From the NCBI GenBank assembly GCA_946894095.1, contig OX335642.1, positions 8,071,021-8,135,020 on the forward strand: a stretch of DNA of 64,000 nt. The letters are read 5' to 3'. A program made the position numbers and the translations under genes. Origin of the DNA: Incurvaria masculella. Its lineage: Eukaryota; Arthropoda; Insecta; Lepidoptera; Incurvariidae. Shown in pieces: positions 1-10,613 of this stretch. How positions within the stretch are numbered: the stretch's first letter is position 1; the number at the start of each line of letters is the position of its first letter. A model generated the notes under the pieces. The model was given only the letters and a program-made list of their open reading frames with translations, searched no databases and was not told where the DNA came from.

Positions 1-940
1 ATTGTAATTAATATATAGCAAAAAAAATGTATCTAAGCTGGACCATTAATGAGTAAATTAAATTAAAAGAAATAACGGCTTATGATGCAAGTGTTGACGG
101 GAGTCAAAATATTTTAAATCAATTTGAAGGACTAACTTTTACTAGCATAAATCATAAAATGGTTCATTTTTAAGATTTTTCGATAACCATGTTAATACAA
201 AAGCGCTTATTAAGAAAACTAAAAATTAATGTTAACCATCCGTATAAGATATCTTTTCATATGTCTTTCATGTTCTAGGGTCATATGTCGCCTTAATTAG
301 GTATTTTTCGCTTATGCCAGATTTGCCCAACTTTTGCCCTTCACAATAAGGCGCAATAAGGGGATTTTTGCGCCAAACTATCTGTCAATGGGGAAGAACT
401 GCTTATTTATCAAGGAAGGTGGCGTCTCGGCAACTCATCCTAAAATATCTCTCAAAGACCATACAAAATGAAAGTGTACTTATTTTTTATTTTTGTACTT
501 ATGTAATTCAAATGTCTTAATTTCTTCGATATCTGAAAATAAATTGTTCCAAATCATGCTAATCAAATGGAGTCGCGGGAAAAAAAATCACAATAAAATA
601 TAACCAGAAGTTTCCGTACAATTTCCCATAACTTTCTGTATATTATAAATTCGCATTATTAGCAGTACACACGGAAATCAAACATGTCAATGTAACGTAA
701 AAAGCCGCCCCTCGGAATACATCGATACCATAAATATTTCATCGCACGATTGCTGAATAAAGAAGCGACCAAATCACGCCTATATTTCGCTCCCATAAAA
801 GCTGAATTACAGATTCCCCGAAAAGAAGCCCGTGCGGGCGGCTGTAAAAAGGTTTTACTTCCCCGAAAGCATTAAAATGACGTCGCACGTGGGCGCAACA
901 GCCTTTTGTGTCCCTACGACTGTGTGTTTTAAGATGCCCT
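1..940. other. Non-coding, AT-rich; no gene seen
   Basis: No coding frame of note, no RNA gene and no repeat that I recognise. The composition is AT-rich with many stops in all frames. Confidence 0.6.
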
Positions 941-1012
941 TTTCAGGGTTCCGTTTCTCAAAAAGAAAATAGGAACACTTACAGGATCACCTATTTGTCC
1001 GTCTGTCTTTTT
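941..1012 (+). repeat. Fragment of a GGGTTCCGT-type interspersed repeat
   Basis: The segment opens with CAGGGTTCCGT, continues with a lysine-like A-rich stretch, a second GGAAC block and TTGTCCGTCTGTC. This order is typical of a common lepidopteran repeat related to, but distinct from, the six copies described further on. It is truncated after about 70 bp. Confidence 0.45.
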
Positions 1013-1480
1013 TATGTTCGGCGCGGAATAAGGCATACGCCAGGACCTCCCGGTGCCCGACGACGCCCATGGGCTTTCGGGCTTTCACGGGGGCTGGGGG
1101 AACCATGCTGGCCGGCTAGGTGATTCTTCACACCGTGTTTAAAGGACCCCAGGTTGTACTTTGGGGGAAATACTTCAGCAGGGAGTCGAATGCCTAGTTT
1201 ACCGACGCTATAGATATAATTTATCTACAGGATCGGCTGGTTATTAATGTGGGAATGTTGACAGTGAATGTGTGCATTCCCAGCCTGTTCCGCGTTGAGC
1301 GATGGTAGAGAGGGGACGGAGGCACAGCGTTATGCAGCTCCAACGAGCATTATCCATGGTAGAGAAGATAGAAGCCTACATCCCCCTTTTCTGAGTTGGA
1401 GGGTCTCTAGATTCAGGGATACCTCGTCTGTCAAGACCCTTTTCCTCAGGACGGAGGTTTATCAATGAAATTAATATCAA
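1013..1480. repeat. GC-rich block, possible retroelement relic
   Basis: The block is clearly richer in G and C than its AT-rich flanks on both sides and contains several GGGGG and CCCC runs. Short open frames at 908-1123 and 1268-1468 cross it but show no domain that I know. Its abrupt composition change and a style resembling non-LTR retrotransposon 3' untranslated regions suggest an old insertion; this is inference only. Confidence 0.3.
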
Positions 1481-3246
1481 ATTCTTATGTCTTTGGTACC
1501 TTGGAGCTGTAAAAAATCAAGCTTCCAAGTATAAGCTTATTATCGAATATCGTTAATTTGTAGTTACAAAAATTCCCGTGATGGAAGAACTACCTACATA
1601 CGAATTTGTACGGAGCCCTTTGTGCGCGAGTCAGTCTCGCACTGGTCTGGTTGTTTTATCAAACAACGATAAACGTTGGGGGGAGAACAAGCCGTGTCAG
1701 CATTACGCATGTCGTGTTTATAAGATGGATTGATTTTTCCGTATTCTCTCATCAAGAGGGACATATTTCCACCCAATACCTAAAGGGCACACAGGTTGGA
1801 TTTGTTCGTGCGTGGCGCGATATCGAAGTGGCCGGTAGCCTTGTTTCTTTTGAAAGAACGCGTATTTTGAAACCGGAGTATGCAACTGTATATTGATTAA
1901 CCAAAATTTAAATATTAAATTTTCGTTGAGAAAGCAAGTCACTTCAAGTCAGAGCTACGAGATGAGCCTTCGCCGCCTAATGCCAATTGAAGTCTCTGGC
2001 CACTAGACTTAACCCACAACGAAAATCGTTAAAAAAAACATAAAGCGAAAATTTTTTTGACTTTAATCCATTGAAATTCCAACACATAATTTTAAAACTG
2101 ACGAGACGATGAGAACAAAGCAGTTCTATGTAAACATTTCGTAAAAGATTTTTTATTATTGAAATTTTTTATTTAAAATTGTTTTTAAACAAGGTGTTAA
2201 ACACAACAGAATAAGGTAATTTCGTATGGCACTTTTGTAAACCTAAAAGCTCAAACTGGCTCTGTTCTAGCACGTAAAACTTCCTGAATTGTTAGGTTTT
2301 GGTTTCATCTGTCATAAAACATGTCACACATAATTTGACTTTACATGATTTTTTTCTGTTGGATCGCGATGAGTTTAATAAGCACAAAAGCCTTTGTCAG
2401 AAGCAAGCCAGGTTACGTGGGAGCCAAAGTGGATAGTTGCAGACGAGTTTGGGGAGGTCAACTTGTGACGAACTTTGCTACGCTGCGTGGCGGGCGTCTG
2501 TGGATGCCCTCCTCCGCTGACTAGCCGTCAGTTCACTAAGCCGAGGTGACCACTCTTGTTTCTGGCGAATCACGGTTACAGCTACTACATCAACTAAACA
2601 AACACACTGTACCCGACCTGTTCATAGCGATGGGTCGTTCACAAACCCACGGATCAAAAATAACGGAACCTCGCTATTGAACGAACGAAAGGGTCGTTTT
2701 GGTTACAAAGATTCAGTTCTTTCCGACCCGGTGACTCGCACGACCCGTTTGACCGATTGAATGAGGCAAACCGTCCGGGCGTGCCCGGGTGCTCGGCTCA
2801 AGAGAACTTTGACTGTAAGAGCCTTTTCGGGTAAGAATAAAACATCGTTTTGAACCCAAACAACGACCCGACTCGTTAGCGGTTCATACAGTACGGATCA
2901 GGGTAGAAAAAAATATTAATTGCCACTCCTTTGATCATTTACCTAATTATTTCAAAAACAAACTATTAAATCATTTCGAGAGGTTAGGAACGACGTTCCT
3001 TTCGCTATTATATTCGTACGGGTTTTTTCACAAAATTTTAAGAATTAGATACGGTACAGAATAACGCAACGGACAGTTGTAGCCAACACATAGTAGCACA
3101 ACGCCATAGTAGTGCACAAGCGAAGTGCCTTAGTATGGGATGACGGTTTAGGTTTGAGCATTCTTTGATAGGACTGAGAGAAATTCGTTCCATGCTCACC
3201 CTGCAATTAGCATGTGATTCGCTCGCGAATAAAAACAATCTTTACA
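1481..3246. other. Non-coding; GGGTCGTT/GACCCG motif cluster at 2590-2890
   Basis: No gene is visible. Between about 2590 and 2890 the motif GGGTCG or its complement CGACCC recurs at least five times in both orientations, which may mark the arms of a degraded inverted-repeat element. The rest is AT-rich sequence with nothing recognisable. Confidence 0.45.
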
Positions 3247-3417
3247 GTCGCAGGTTCGAATTCCGCTTAAGTCAGTCAGTCAGAATGTTTGCGTCCACTG
3301 CTGCACATTCGCCTCTCCAATTTCTCCAGTCCTTTTGCTTCAGACGAATGTCCAAACCAAAAACGTTTTCTGAGTATTTTTTAAGATTTGATTAAAATGC
3401 ATAAATGTAGATATCGT
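3247..3417 (+). repeat. Dispersed repeat with a pol III B-box-like start (copy 1)
   Basis: It starts with GTCGCAGGTTCGAATTCC, which matches the B box of tRNA-type promoters. It shares its first and last parts with 12921-13021: the B box, GACGAATG, CCAAAAAC and the (A/T)TCTGATTA-AATGC block occur in the same order. The middle (about 3270-3335) is absent from the other copy. A tRNA-derived SINE remnant is the likely explanation; no A box is clear. Confidence 0.45.
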
Positions 3418-3826
3418 CGTCGCACTTGAAACCTAAAAACGATCAGCATTGTTATGCAAATAAAAAAATTGGGTATATGTTCCCCCCTTGAGAACGAGAA
3501 AGGACCGCTTCAAGCGACCGAACTGTTCAGTCGCGAGGACGCATTTACCAAAGACAAGGCCGTAAATAAAGAGGAGAATGGATCCGCCATTACGACTGCG
3601 GGCAATAAATCACCATTTTGACAGTAACGTATCGGCGCGGGACGCGACAGTTCGCGGGTAGTCGCGAAAGTTTTCGGTCACATCCGAACTACGGGGAGAC
3701 GGCGCGCACGTCCGGATGTTCAGGAAACGGAGGGCGAGCGATCGGTGTTTTACGAATGATTGGAAATACGATTTAAGCTAACGAGAAAGTTATGTTCATT
3801 TATATTGCAAGGCCATGGTCTTACCT
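3418..3826. other. Non-coding; nothing recognised
   Basis: No open frame, RNA gene or repeat that I can support. Confidence 0.5.
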
Positions 3827-3980
3827 TGCGGCTTGTAGCTCAGGGGCGCGGAGACTTGCCTACTATGCCAGAGGTCATGGGTTAGATCCCCGCCCAGTTC
3901 ATTCACCACTCTCTTTCGGAGTCGGTTTAGTGCATTTCGTCACGAATATAGTAGGGAAAGAGACCTACAGTTTAATATGT
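3827..3980 (+). repeat. tRNA-headed SINE, 5' head, rearranged
   Basis: The head has an A box (TAGCTCAGGGGCG at 3836) and a B box (GGGTTAGATCCCC near 3877), as in the copy at 43782. It runs through the family's TGCATTTCGTCAC block, but the next piece, GGGAAAGAGACCTACAG at about 3954, is in the orientation found in minus-strand copies. The copy is therefore broken and its distal part inverted. Confidence 0.6.
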
Positions 3981-4040
3981 TTTTATGAAAAACCGGAATG
4001 CCGTGCAACTGTGCTGAGGACAAAAGGTGCTCAGAAAAAC
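3975..4040 (+). repeat. Dispersed fragment shared with 39863-39920
   Basis: Both loci read TATGAAAAACCGG(A/T)ATG, then a short variable part, then GTGCTGAGGAC, AAAGGTGCTCAGAAAA. The shared length is about 60 bp. It may be the tail of a second SINE-like family; the origin is unknown. Confidence 0.45.
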
Positions 4041-4187
4041 CATATACACCTCGAAAGTACACTGAGCGAGGCACCATGCTAGTGGATTTGCGGACTATCG
4101 CTGTGCTTAGCTTGTTGAAACTACACTTATGTTAAACGGGTGTGACAAACGTTATTTTCAAATACATGGGTTTCGAAGAAACAAAGA

Positions 4188-4268
4188 GGTGCACACCATG
4201 GGATTCGAACCCAAAGTCTTCGACACAAGAGACACTCGGCGTTAACCGATAGATTAACTGTTACTTAT
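4188..4268 (-). repeat. tRNA-like fragment (SINE head or tRNA pseudogene)
   Basis: On the minus strand a perfect B box (GGGTTCGAATCCCA) follows a D-arm-like GTTA...TAAC stem at a plausible distance. The expected anticodon stem does not pair well, so this is not a functional tRNA gene. Confidence 0.3.
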
Positions 4269-5937
4269 TCTGTGCCGATAGCATACAGGCCACAAATTTA
4301 CACATTCTTGTAACACCCTTTTCGCTAACATCGCCCCCGTTCCACTGTTAATACTCGTACAATCAGTGATCGCATGGAAATCCCGTGCGTTTGGAACCAA
4401 TTTTGCCTAAGCAGTTAAGACAGTCCTCTTTGCCCAAATCGACTTGCTTACTCTACTAATAACGTAGTTGACATAAATAATAGTATTCCCGGCGCTGTTC
4501 CGCGCCTTTGTGTTTGAGCTTCAGATTCACAGAATATGTTGATAATGTTGTACCAGTGTCTCCGTAGAAAGGTGTACACATAGTTTAAGGTCTCAACGCG
4601 CCAGGAATAAGGATACTTTAACGTGGTTACGAAAACCACCAGTCAAATCGAAATGGTTCCAGGGACGCAGGGGTTTTTTCGAACATTTTTTTTACAATCA
4701 ATATGAATAGTTTACAGGGGAAAGCCATTCGTTAAGTTTTGTGAACTTTTGAAGTTGAAAAGGGTTAATACAATCAACCAGTTTTTTCAATATTTTTTAA
4801 ACCGTTACCAAATCGAAGGCTTGTACATTTTGTATTAGTTGAGTTTAATAATTTAAAACTTGTATTGCATTAACGCTTTTACACTTTTTCCCAAGTATTT
4901 TTTTAATCATAAATAAAATATGCTGTCCGCATTACGCTTTTTCATAGAATTCACGTGTTAAAATTATGTGGGTATATCAGATTTTTTTCTATATTGAAAT
5001 CATGCTTGTTTTTCCCTATCGTTCAGTTTCCTTACCGTTTACAGTATAAAGACCTTAGTATGAAGAAGACATTGAGGGTGTTACGTATTAAAGTAACGCG
5101 AAATTTGAATAGGGGAGCGGTAAATAAAGTTTAGCTAAGCCGGTCCACTTTGTTGGCGCAGAGGGAATGTTTGACTTGATTTTATAACAGTAGCGCACAA
5201 AGGGTATAGATTATTTATGTCACGGCGATGGATCGTAAGTCGAGATATGTAATCAACTTCACCTAAATTAGAGAACGTGTTCTGCGTGGGTACAAGTAGT
5301 TAGACGGCATTTGAGGTGACTAAAAGATATGTCGTTCGTGGTTCGGATTATAATAAAAACTGTGGGTAGAGGTGATAACAACGATGGGTATTCTGGCTCC
5401 AAAGAGAAATGCATTTCTCTTCCTACTCCATAAGTCACAAATGAAGGGTCTGCGCCGGACCCCAGTTAAACAAATACAAAAAAATACAATTTAAAGAAAT
5501 CACTCGGAAAAATATTATACCCAAGATGCCATCAGCATGCCTGTATCATAAATGGAATAGAATATCAGGCAATTGATATTCCATTCCCAGTATAACGTAA
5601 ATTGAACAGTGGTTTTCAATCAGTAAACTACGTTCGCATGGGGACCTTTATTTTCTCCTTAATCACTTTAACCTAACTTCAACGTTGGCATTTCTTTATG
5701 TAAGCGGGCCTCAGAAAGACTGATTACCTCGCCGAAACGATCCTGCGTCGACATGTCCGTGGGAAGCGCCCCCACGATTGGTCCTATATCTACCGCGGCT
5801 TAATTCTCCACAGAGTTATTTAGCGTCGGCGGGCCCGCGGGCCGCGCGAATTCTCGCCCGTTCTTATTTTATTATGTTTTCTCCGTTACGTTCCCGCCCT
5901 GCAGGCAGAAGTGGGGCCCGTTTTCGTTTTGCGGCAC
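4269..5937. other. Non-coding; nothing recognised
   Basis: AT-rich sequence with only short chance frames. A GC-richer patch at 5820-5960 leads into the tandem duplication that follows. Confidence 0.5.
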
Positions 5938-6213
5938 AACAATTTGCCCGGTGGCGTTGTCAAGATCGCCCCCTAATTCCTGGATAGTGTGCGGATTCAG
6001 TCATGTCTAGCAAAAATAAAAACACATCCTGACACACCTTCGCGCATACAAGCACAAAGGTCGTTCAGTAATTGTTACTAAACTTGTATGATGTACCAAT
6101 TTTACTAACAATTTGCCCGGTGGCGTTGTAGATCGATTCCTGGATAGTGGCGGCTTCAGTCATGTTAAGCCAAAATAAAAGCACATCCTAACACACCTTC
6201 GCGCATACAAGCG
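5938..6213 (+). repeat. Tandem duplication, period 169 bp
   Basis: The block AACAATTTGCCCGGTGGCG is found at 5938 and again at 6107. Both copies continue with the same order of blocks (TTCCTGGATAGTG, TTCAGTCATGT, ACATCCT(G/A)ACACACC, TTCGCGCATACAAGC), with small indels. About 110 bp match in each copy. No coding function is apparent. Confidence 0.7.
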
Positions 6214-6312
6214 AATAATGGTGCAACCGAACGAAATATGCTATCGAAGCATTTTAGGGATAAGTGATGATGCGTAACTCGTAATAGCGGCTCTGATTGA
6301 TCCCGTCACTTT

Positions 6313-6600
6313 AAAAAACCGACCAAATGCAAGTCGGACTCGCACAAGAAAGGCTCCATACCTTCGTACAAGAGTTAATAAAAAAACACGTTTTTTGCGT
6401 GACCGCTTCGATTTTTATTAATGTTTAACGTTTACTATGTTAAACGTCATAACGGCAATAAAAATTTACACTTTGTGAACATTTCAGCTGTCTAACTATT
6501 ACGATTCATGAGATACATCACGCTGACAGACGGACGGACGGGCAGCAGATACTTATAAATAGGCTTCCATTAGCAGCCTTTGGGTACGGAACCCTAAATA
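6313..6600 (-). repeat. GGGTTCCGTACCC-family repeat, minus strand
   Basis: Read on the minus strand it opens with TTTAGGGTTCCGTACCC, has a short CCGTC run, then ATCTCATGAATCGTAATAG and the 'GCTGAAAT...TTCACA' block, and closes with GCGAGTCCGACTTGCAT and a T-run. It is the same family as the copies at 9277, 25207, 27983, 41482 and 46107, and one of the more diverged. Confidence 0.65.
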
Positions 6601-6605
6601 AAAAA

Positions 6606-6893
6606 AAATTTAACAAAAAAAATAACCGACTTCAAGGAAAAAGCACTAAAAAGTAAAAAATAATTTTCATTTTTGTAGTTACGATTTCTGTTATTTTTTG
6701 AGTCGGCGTCAGCCGGGCACGCGCTGCGCCAATCAAGAGAACCTAACCTAACCTAACCTAACCTAACCTAACCTAACCTAACCTTGGCTGACACCGACTC
6801 AAAAAATAACAGAAATCGTAACTACAAAAATGAAAATTATTTTTTACTTTTTAGTGCTTTTTCCTTGAAGTCGGTTATTTTTTTGTTAAATTT
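6606..6893. repeat. 108-bp near-perfect inverted repeat with telomeric loop
   Basis: The left arm (6606-6714) and right arm (6786-6893) are reverse complements with one substitution and one T-run length difference. The 71-bp loop holds eight ACCTA units. The arms begin and end with the TAACCGACTTCAA / TTGAAGTCGGTTA motif that also closes the larger repeat at 7250-7259. The arms could fold into a long hairpin. Confidence 0.85.
6741..6784. repeat. Interstitial telomeric repeat (CCTAA/TTAGG)8
   Basis: Eight exact copies of ACCTA followed by ACCT. TTAGG is the telomere repeat of most insects, including Lepidoptera. Here it is internal, in the loop of an inverted repeat, with no sign of the TRAS or SART retrotransposons that normally sit in telomeric arrays. 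Confidence 0.85.
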
Positions 6894-7264
6894 GTTTTAA
6901 ATTTGTTTATTTTTAGTGAATCTGAAGTACACTTACTAATTTGTACACGTCCTTTCCAATAAAAAAAGAATTATCGAAATCGGTTGGCGTTATATTGAGT
7001 TATTCGTCCATTTGTCGCGCAATCTTAATACAAATTTAAGACTTTTATGATTTTCTCATGGATATCATTGTCAGAACTTAACCAAATTAAAATGGGACCA
7101 CTTGGGAAGCACTAGCTATCATTTAAAAAAATAATTATCAAAATCGGTTCACCCAGGCAAAAGTTATGAGGTAACAAACATAAAAAAAAAAAAAAAACAA
7201 AAAAAAAAAAAAAACATACAGACGAATTGATAACCTCCTCCTTTTTTTGAAGTCGGTTAAAAAG
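6894..7264. repeat. Common lepidopteran repeat ending TTGAAGTCGGTTA
   Basis: It contains two copies of the phrase ATTATC(G/A)AAATCGGTT, a long interrupted A-run at 7181-7216, and the end CCTCCTCC-T7-GAAGTCGGTTA. I recognise this as a very widespread lepidopteran interspersed repeat. Its terminus matches the left end at 6622, so 6606-7264 can be read as one element with TAACCGACTTCAA inverted ends. Confidence 0.55.
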
Positions 7265-7566
7265 ATGATACTTGACGAAGGATTCTTTGCGACCGTATAG
7301 CATTCACGGATATTTAATCAGCCCGAATGAAAGGCTAGATAAACGCTATTGTGATGCCCGTTCAAAGAGGATTAGAGGGCTGAGTGACATATTACGTTGC
7401 AGAGCCATTCTAATCTGGCGGTCGGGAGCTCGAACGCTTAAAGCTTCACTCGGAAGACTAGGTATATTGTAATGACGTCACTCATCTGAGGATCAGTACA
7501 TACCGCCATTAGGGTGTGCTGACATTAGCATACAATAATCTTATCGGACACATAACACGTCGTGCA

Positions 7567-7759
7567 TTAAGAGGATAATGAGATGATCAAGTTCCATACA
7601 ATGACTCGTGCCTGTTTCCTCAGTGAAATTCCGAAAAAAAAATCTCACATTTTTATGATATACGCATTTTCGAATTTGAATCCACATTTTTAGAGGCATA
7701 TATCACGGATATAAGTTAACGTATAAAAAAACAAAAACGTACAGCCGTAGAACTCAGTT
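7567..7759 (+). repeat. Hairpin-core dispersed element, copy 1
   Basis: It starts TTAAGAGGATAATGAG, continues TCAAGTTCCATACA and CTCGTGCCTGTTTCCTCAG, then a hairpin core (GATATACGC ... GGCATATATC), and ends near GTACAGCCGTAGAACTCAG. The same order occurs at 38816-39039 and 53997-54242. The left outer hairpin arm is deleted here. Confidence 0.6.
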
Positions 7760-8489
7760 CATTTATTTAATGGGCACCTTATTATCGTCTTAAGTAAAAT
7801 GAAAACTGAAAATTCACATGTTGAAAGCTAGAACGGGGACCTTTTGTTTTTTTGTGATATGTTTATTAGATTATTACAATGGCTCATTTCGATATTCCTG
7901 ACCGAGCCTCGGACACCCTATATAACTTCACGTATCAAATATTTTTTTTAGTTTCCATAGCAAAACATTGCTCAGTAGAAAAATCGCCAAAATCGTCATA
8001 TCTTTTACCTGGATGCATAAACTCCCTTAATCACGGATCGAACGTCGTACACGGAGGCGGTCGCCAGTGTGCGAGCGCCCTAATTGCAGACGGCGGTGTG
8101 TGATTGATGAGCTCGATCGACGCTTCAGACACTGATGCTCCTTCCGCCGCCGGGTACGGAACTAGAGACGGCATTCGAGCGACACTTGTGCGCTAGTCGA
8201 ACTCTATGTGTGTACGTACTTCTTTCCACATAATATTGTTTTTTTTTTTAAAAACAAGCTGTTCAGTCAGTCAATACTTCCTTTATGCTAAAATGAAAAC
8301 ATTAATTTGATACTAGAGCTGTACCTAATATTCTGTTGCATTAGTAATTTCTTATAGCTTTTGTTCCACTATAAATACAGGATTTTAAAAACATTTGATG
8401 TTCAAAATATATTAGGTACAGCCCTTGCATCAAATAATTATGTTCATTTGTATAAAAATAATCATGTCATGATGACATGTAAATAAGAA
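7760..8489. other. Non-coding; nothing recognised
   Basis: A short frame at 7879-8103 has no recognisable domain. A GC-richer patch lies at 8030-8200. Confidence 0.45.
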
Positions 8490-8812
8490 AACGTTGTCCG
8501 CCCTCTTGGACCCACCGCCATATTGAATTTAGTGTGACGTCATTAAATTTTTCGTAGTATTCTCAGCGAACCCTTTCATTTGATACCTATATCATTGAGG
8601 TGCATACATAATAACTGGTCAATCGTGTTTGCGAGTCCGACGTATCGAATGAATAATGACGTCACTATGCGTTGTCATCCAAAGTAAACGTGTATGCAAA
8701 ATTTAGCTCAATCGGTTGAGGATAACTGGTTGAAAATTCAGTTGCAAGATTTGGCCACATATCAACTAACACGGCAAGTTAAAGGAAAGCTTGTAATAAT
8801 AATAATTTCAAA
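8490..8812 (+). repeat. Probable LINE-type 3' tail
   Basis: The phrases ATTGAATTTAGTGTGACGT, TCAGCGAACCCTTTCATTTG and ATTTAGCTCAATCGGTTGAG, followed by AGCTTGTAATAATAATAA, have the style of the abundant 3' tails of non-LTR retrotransposons in moths. No coding part remains. The family is recognised from pattern memory only. Confidence 0.4.
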
Positions 8813-8931
8813 CAAACTGATATTTGTCATGAACTGTTGCATATGACATGAATGGTTAATTATTGTTAAATATTAATGTAGTGTTTTTAACTGTGATTCT
8901 TAATACTTTTGTAAACATAGACTAAGGGCCG

Positions 8932-9087
8932 AGTGCACGAACGCACAAAAAATCAAAATCAACGTCAAAGTATGATAAAACACGTCACTTTGTGTGGACA
9001 GTATGGAAGGAACTCTATGCGGATGACTAAAAGTGACGTGTTTGAACATTGATAACTCGGCCGTCTCTTCGTGCAACCGGGGCTAAG
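8932..9087 (+). mobile_element. MITE-like element, copy 1 of an inverted pair
   Basis: The 156-bp segment runs from CTAAGGGCCGAGTGCACGAA to TTCGTGCAACCGGGGCTAAG, imperfect terminal inverted repeats of about 20 bp. It contains ACACGTCACTTT and its complement AAAGTGACGTGT internally. It is about 90% identical, in opposite orientation, to 10446-10613. No coding capacity; a non-autonomous DNA transposon is likely. Confidence 0.65.
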
Positions 9088-9276
9088 TGGACGTTGAAAA
9101 AAAAATCAGCATAGTTTCTTGCCAATTCTTCTTCGATGGGATTGCCGAACTGGCTAATGAAAAAATATGACAAATCCGAGTGCAGTGTACTGTTTATGGA
9201 TGATGAATAAACAAATACAAAAAATATAATATAAAATATAAATATGCTTATATGTAAATGCTTGTAATAGGTGATT

Positions 9277-9533
9277 TTTAAGATTCCGTACCCAAAGGGT
9301 GAAAACGGAACCCTATTACTAAGCCTCCGCTGTCCGTTCGTCCGTCCGTCTGTATCTCATGAACCGTAATAGGTAGGCAGCTGAAATTTTCACAAAGTAT
9401 GTATTTACTTTGCCGCTATAACAACAATTAAGTAAAACTTAAATATAATAATAATTAAACGGGGCCCCCATGCAAAAAATATGATTTTTTGTTAAATCAT
9501 GTACGATGGTACGGAACCCTTCGCACGTTTTTT
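9277..9533 (+). repeat. GGGTTCCGTACCC-family repeat, plus strand
   Basis: It starts ATTCCGTACCCAAAGGGTG, has a short CCGT run, then CTCATGAACCGTAATAGG, TTTGCCGCTATAACAACAA, and GGTACGGAACCCTTCGCACG. The GCGAGTCCGACTCGC terminal palindrome is missing, so the 3' end is truncated. It lies between the two inverted MITE copies. Confidence 0.7.
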
Positions 9534-10445
9534 AAATAAATAATTTTAAGTGGGCAACTTTTATATAGAGAAATTGTATAGAGAATTTATTTAACAAAAC
9601 AATTTATTAACTTTTTTCTGTTCTAAATATCTTCTAAATAAAAAGGTAGACTTTCTCGTAGGCAGTTAGGGTTCTTTAGGGTATTTTTAATCTATGAATC
9701 GAACGAAATCGACGACCTGGTTAGAGTGCCTTAGAACATAATTATCTATCTCTTATGGTTTCAGCCTTCTACATACTGACCCATCTCAACGCGCCACCCG
9801 ATACATAACTATAAGGTGTGGCCACAGTCGTTAGCACCTGCAACGCGGCGCTATTTCATTAGCAACTGTCGCCGACAGCGCCCCCTTTATTAAGCCCGCG
9901 GGAGCGGAAGGAAAATATTTCCAGTTTGGAACTACCCGCGCTCGCATTCGTTACACGGATGCATCGGTGTTTTTATTTTGCGTGAAAATAATATCTCTGC
10001 AGATTTTTTCAATACCGCTGAGGTTTTCGCTTGATAAAAAGCTAAAAGAGTTTTGTAATATTTTCATAAATGAACGATGCTGTATTGTTTAATTGAAAAC
10101 ACATTTTGAGTTTTATGGAGATATTTAACGGGAAAGAAAATGACACAGAAGTTTATTAATGTAAAAATAGTGAAGGCGCAATAGGGAAGGCGGAATCTCG
10201 GATGGACATGGAGATTCAAAGGATCATATTACCGGACGGAAATGTGGGCAAAATTACGCCCATTTTTTGTGTTCCCACCAAGGTTATATTGAACGTTAAG
10301 TTGTTTCGATCGTGTGGAAGTTTTGATGATAGCCTATCTTCATATAGATTTATAGATGGACAAAAAAGTCTTCTGCATCTAAAATTCTTTCCGTTACACA
10401 TTTTCGTATTTCTGTCACCCCGTACTGACTCATTCCGAGTATAAG
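9534..10445. other. Non-coding; nothing recognised
   Basis: It contains a small frame at 10202-10444 with no known domain. A GC-richer patch lies at 9780-9960. Confidence 0.45.
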
Positions 10446-10613
10446 ACTAAGCCCCGCTTGCACGAGGAAACGGCTGAGTTAATCGATGTTCAAACACGTC
10501 ACTTTTAGTGAACCGCATAGAGTTCCTTCCGTACTGTCCACACAAAGTGACGTGTTTGATCATACTTTGACGATGATTTTAATTTTTTGTTCTTTCGTGC
10601 ACTCGGCCCTAAG
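10446..10613 (-). mobile_element. MITE-like element, copy 2 of an inverted pair
   Basis: Reverse-complement copy of 8932-9087: blocks such as TTCAAACACGTCACTTTTAG, GCATAGAGTTCCTTCCGTAC and TTCGTGCACTCGGCCCTAAG match the first copy read backwards. With the first copy it forms inverted repeats 1.4 kb apart. Confidence 0.65.

Noticed and set aside
4188..4268. Possible tRNA gene on the minus strand
   Set aside because: The B box and a D-like arm are present but the anticodon arm does not pair, so it is listed only as a tRNA-like fragment.
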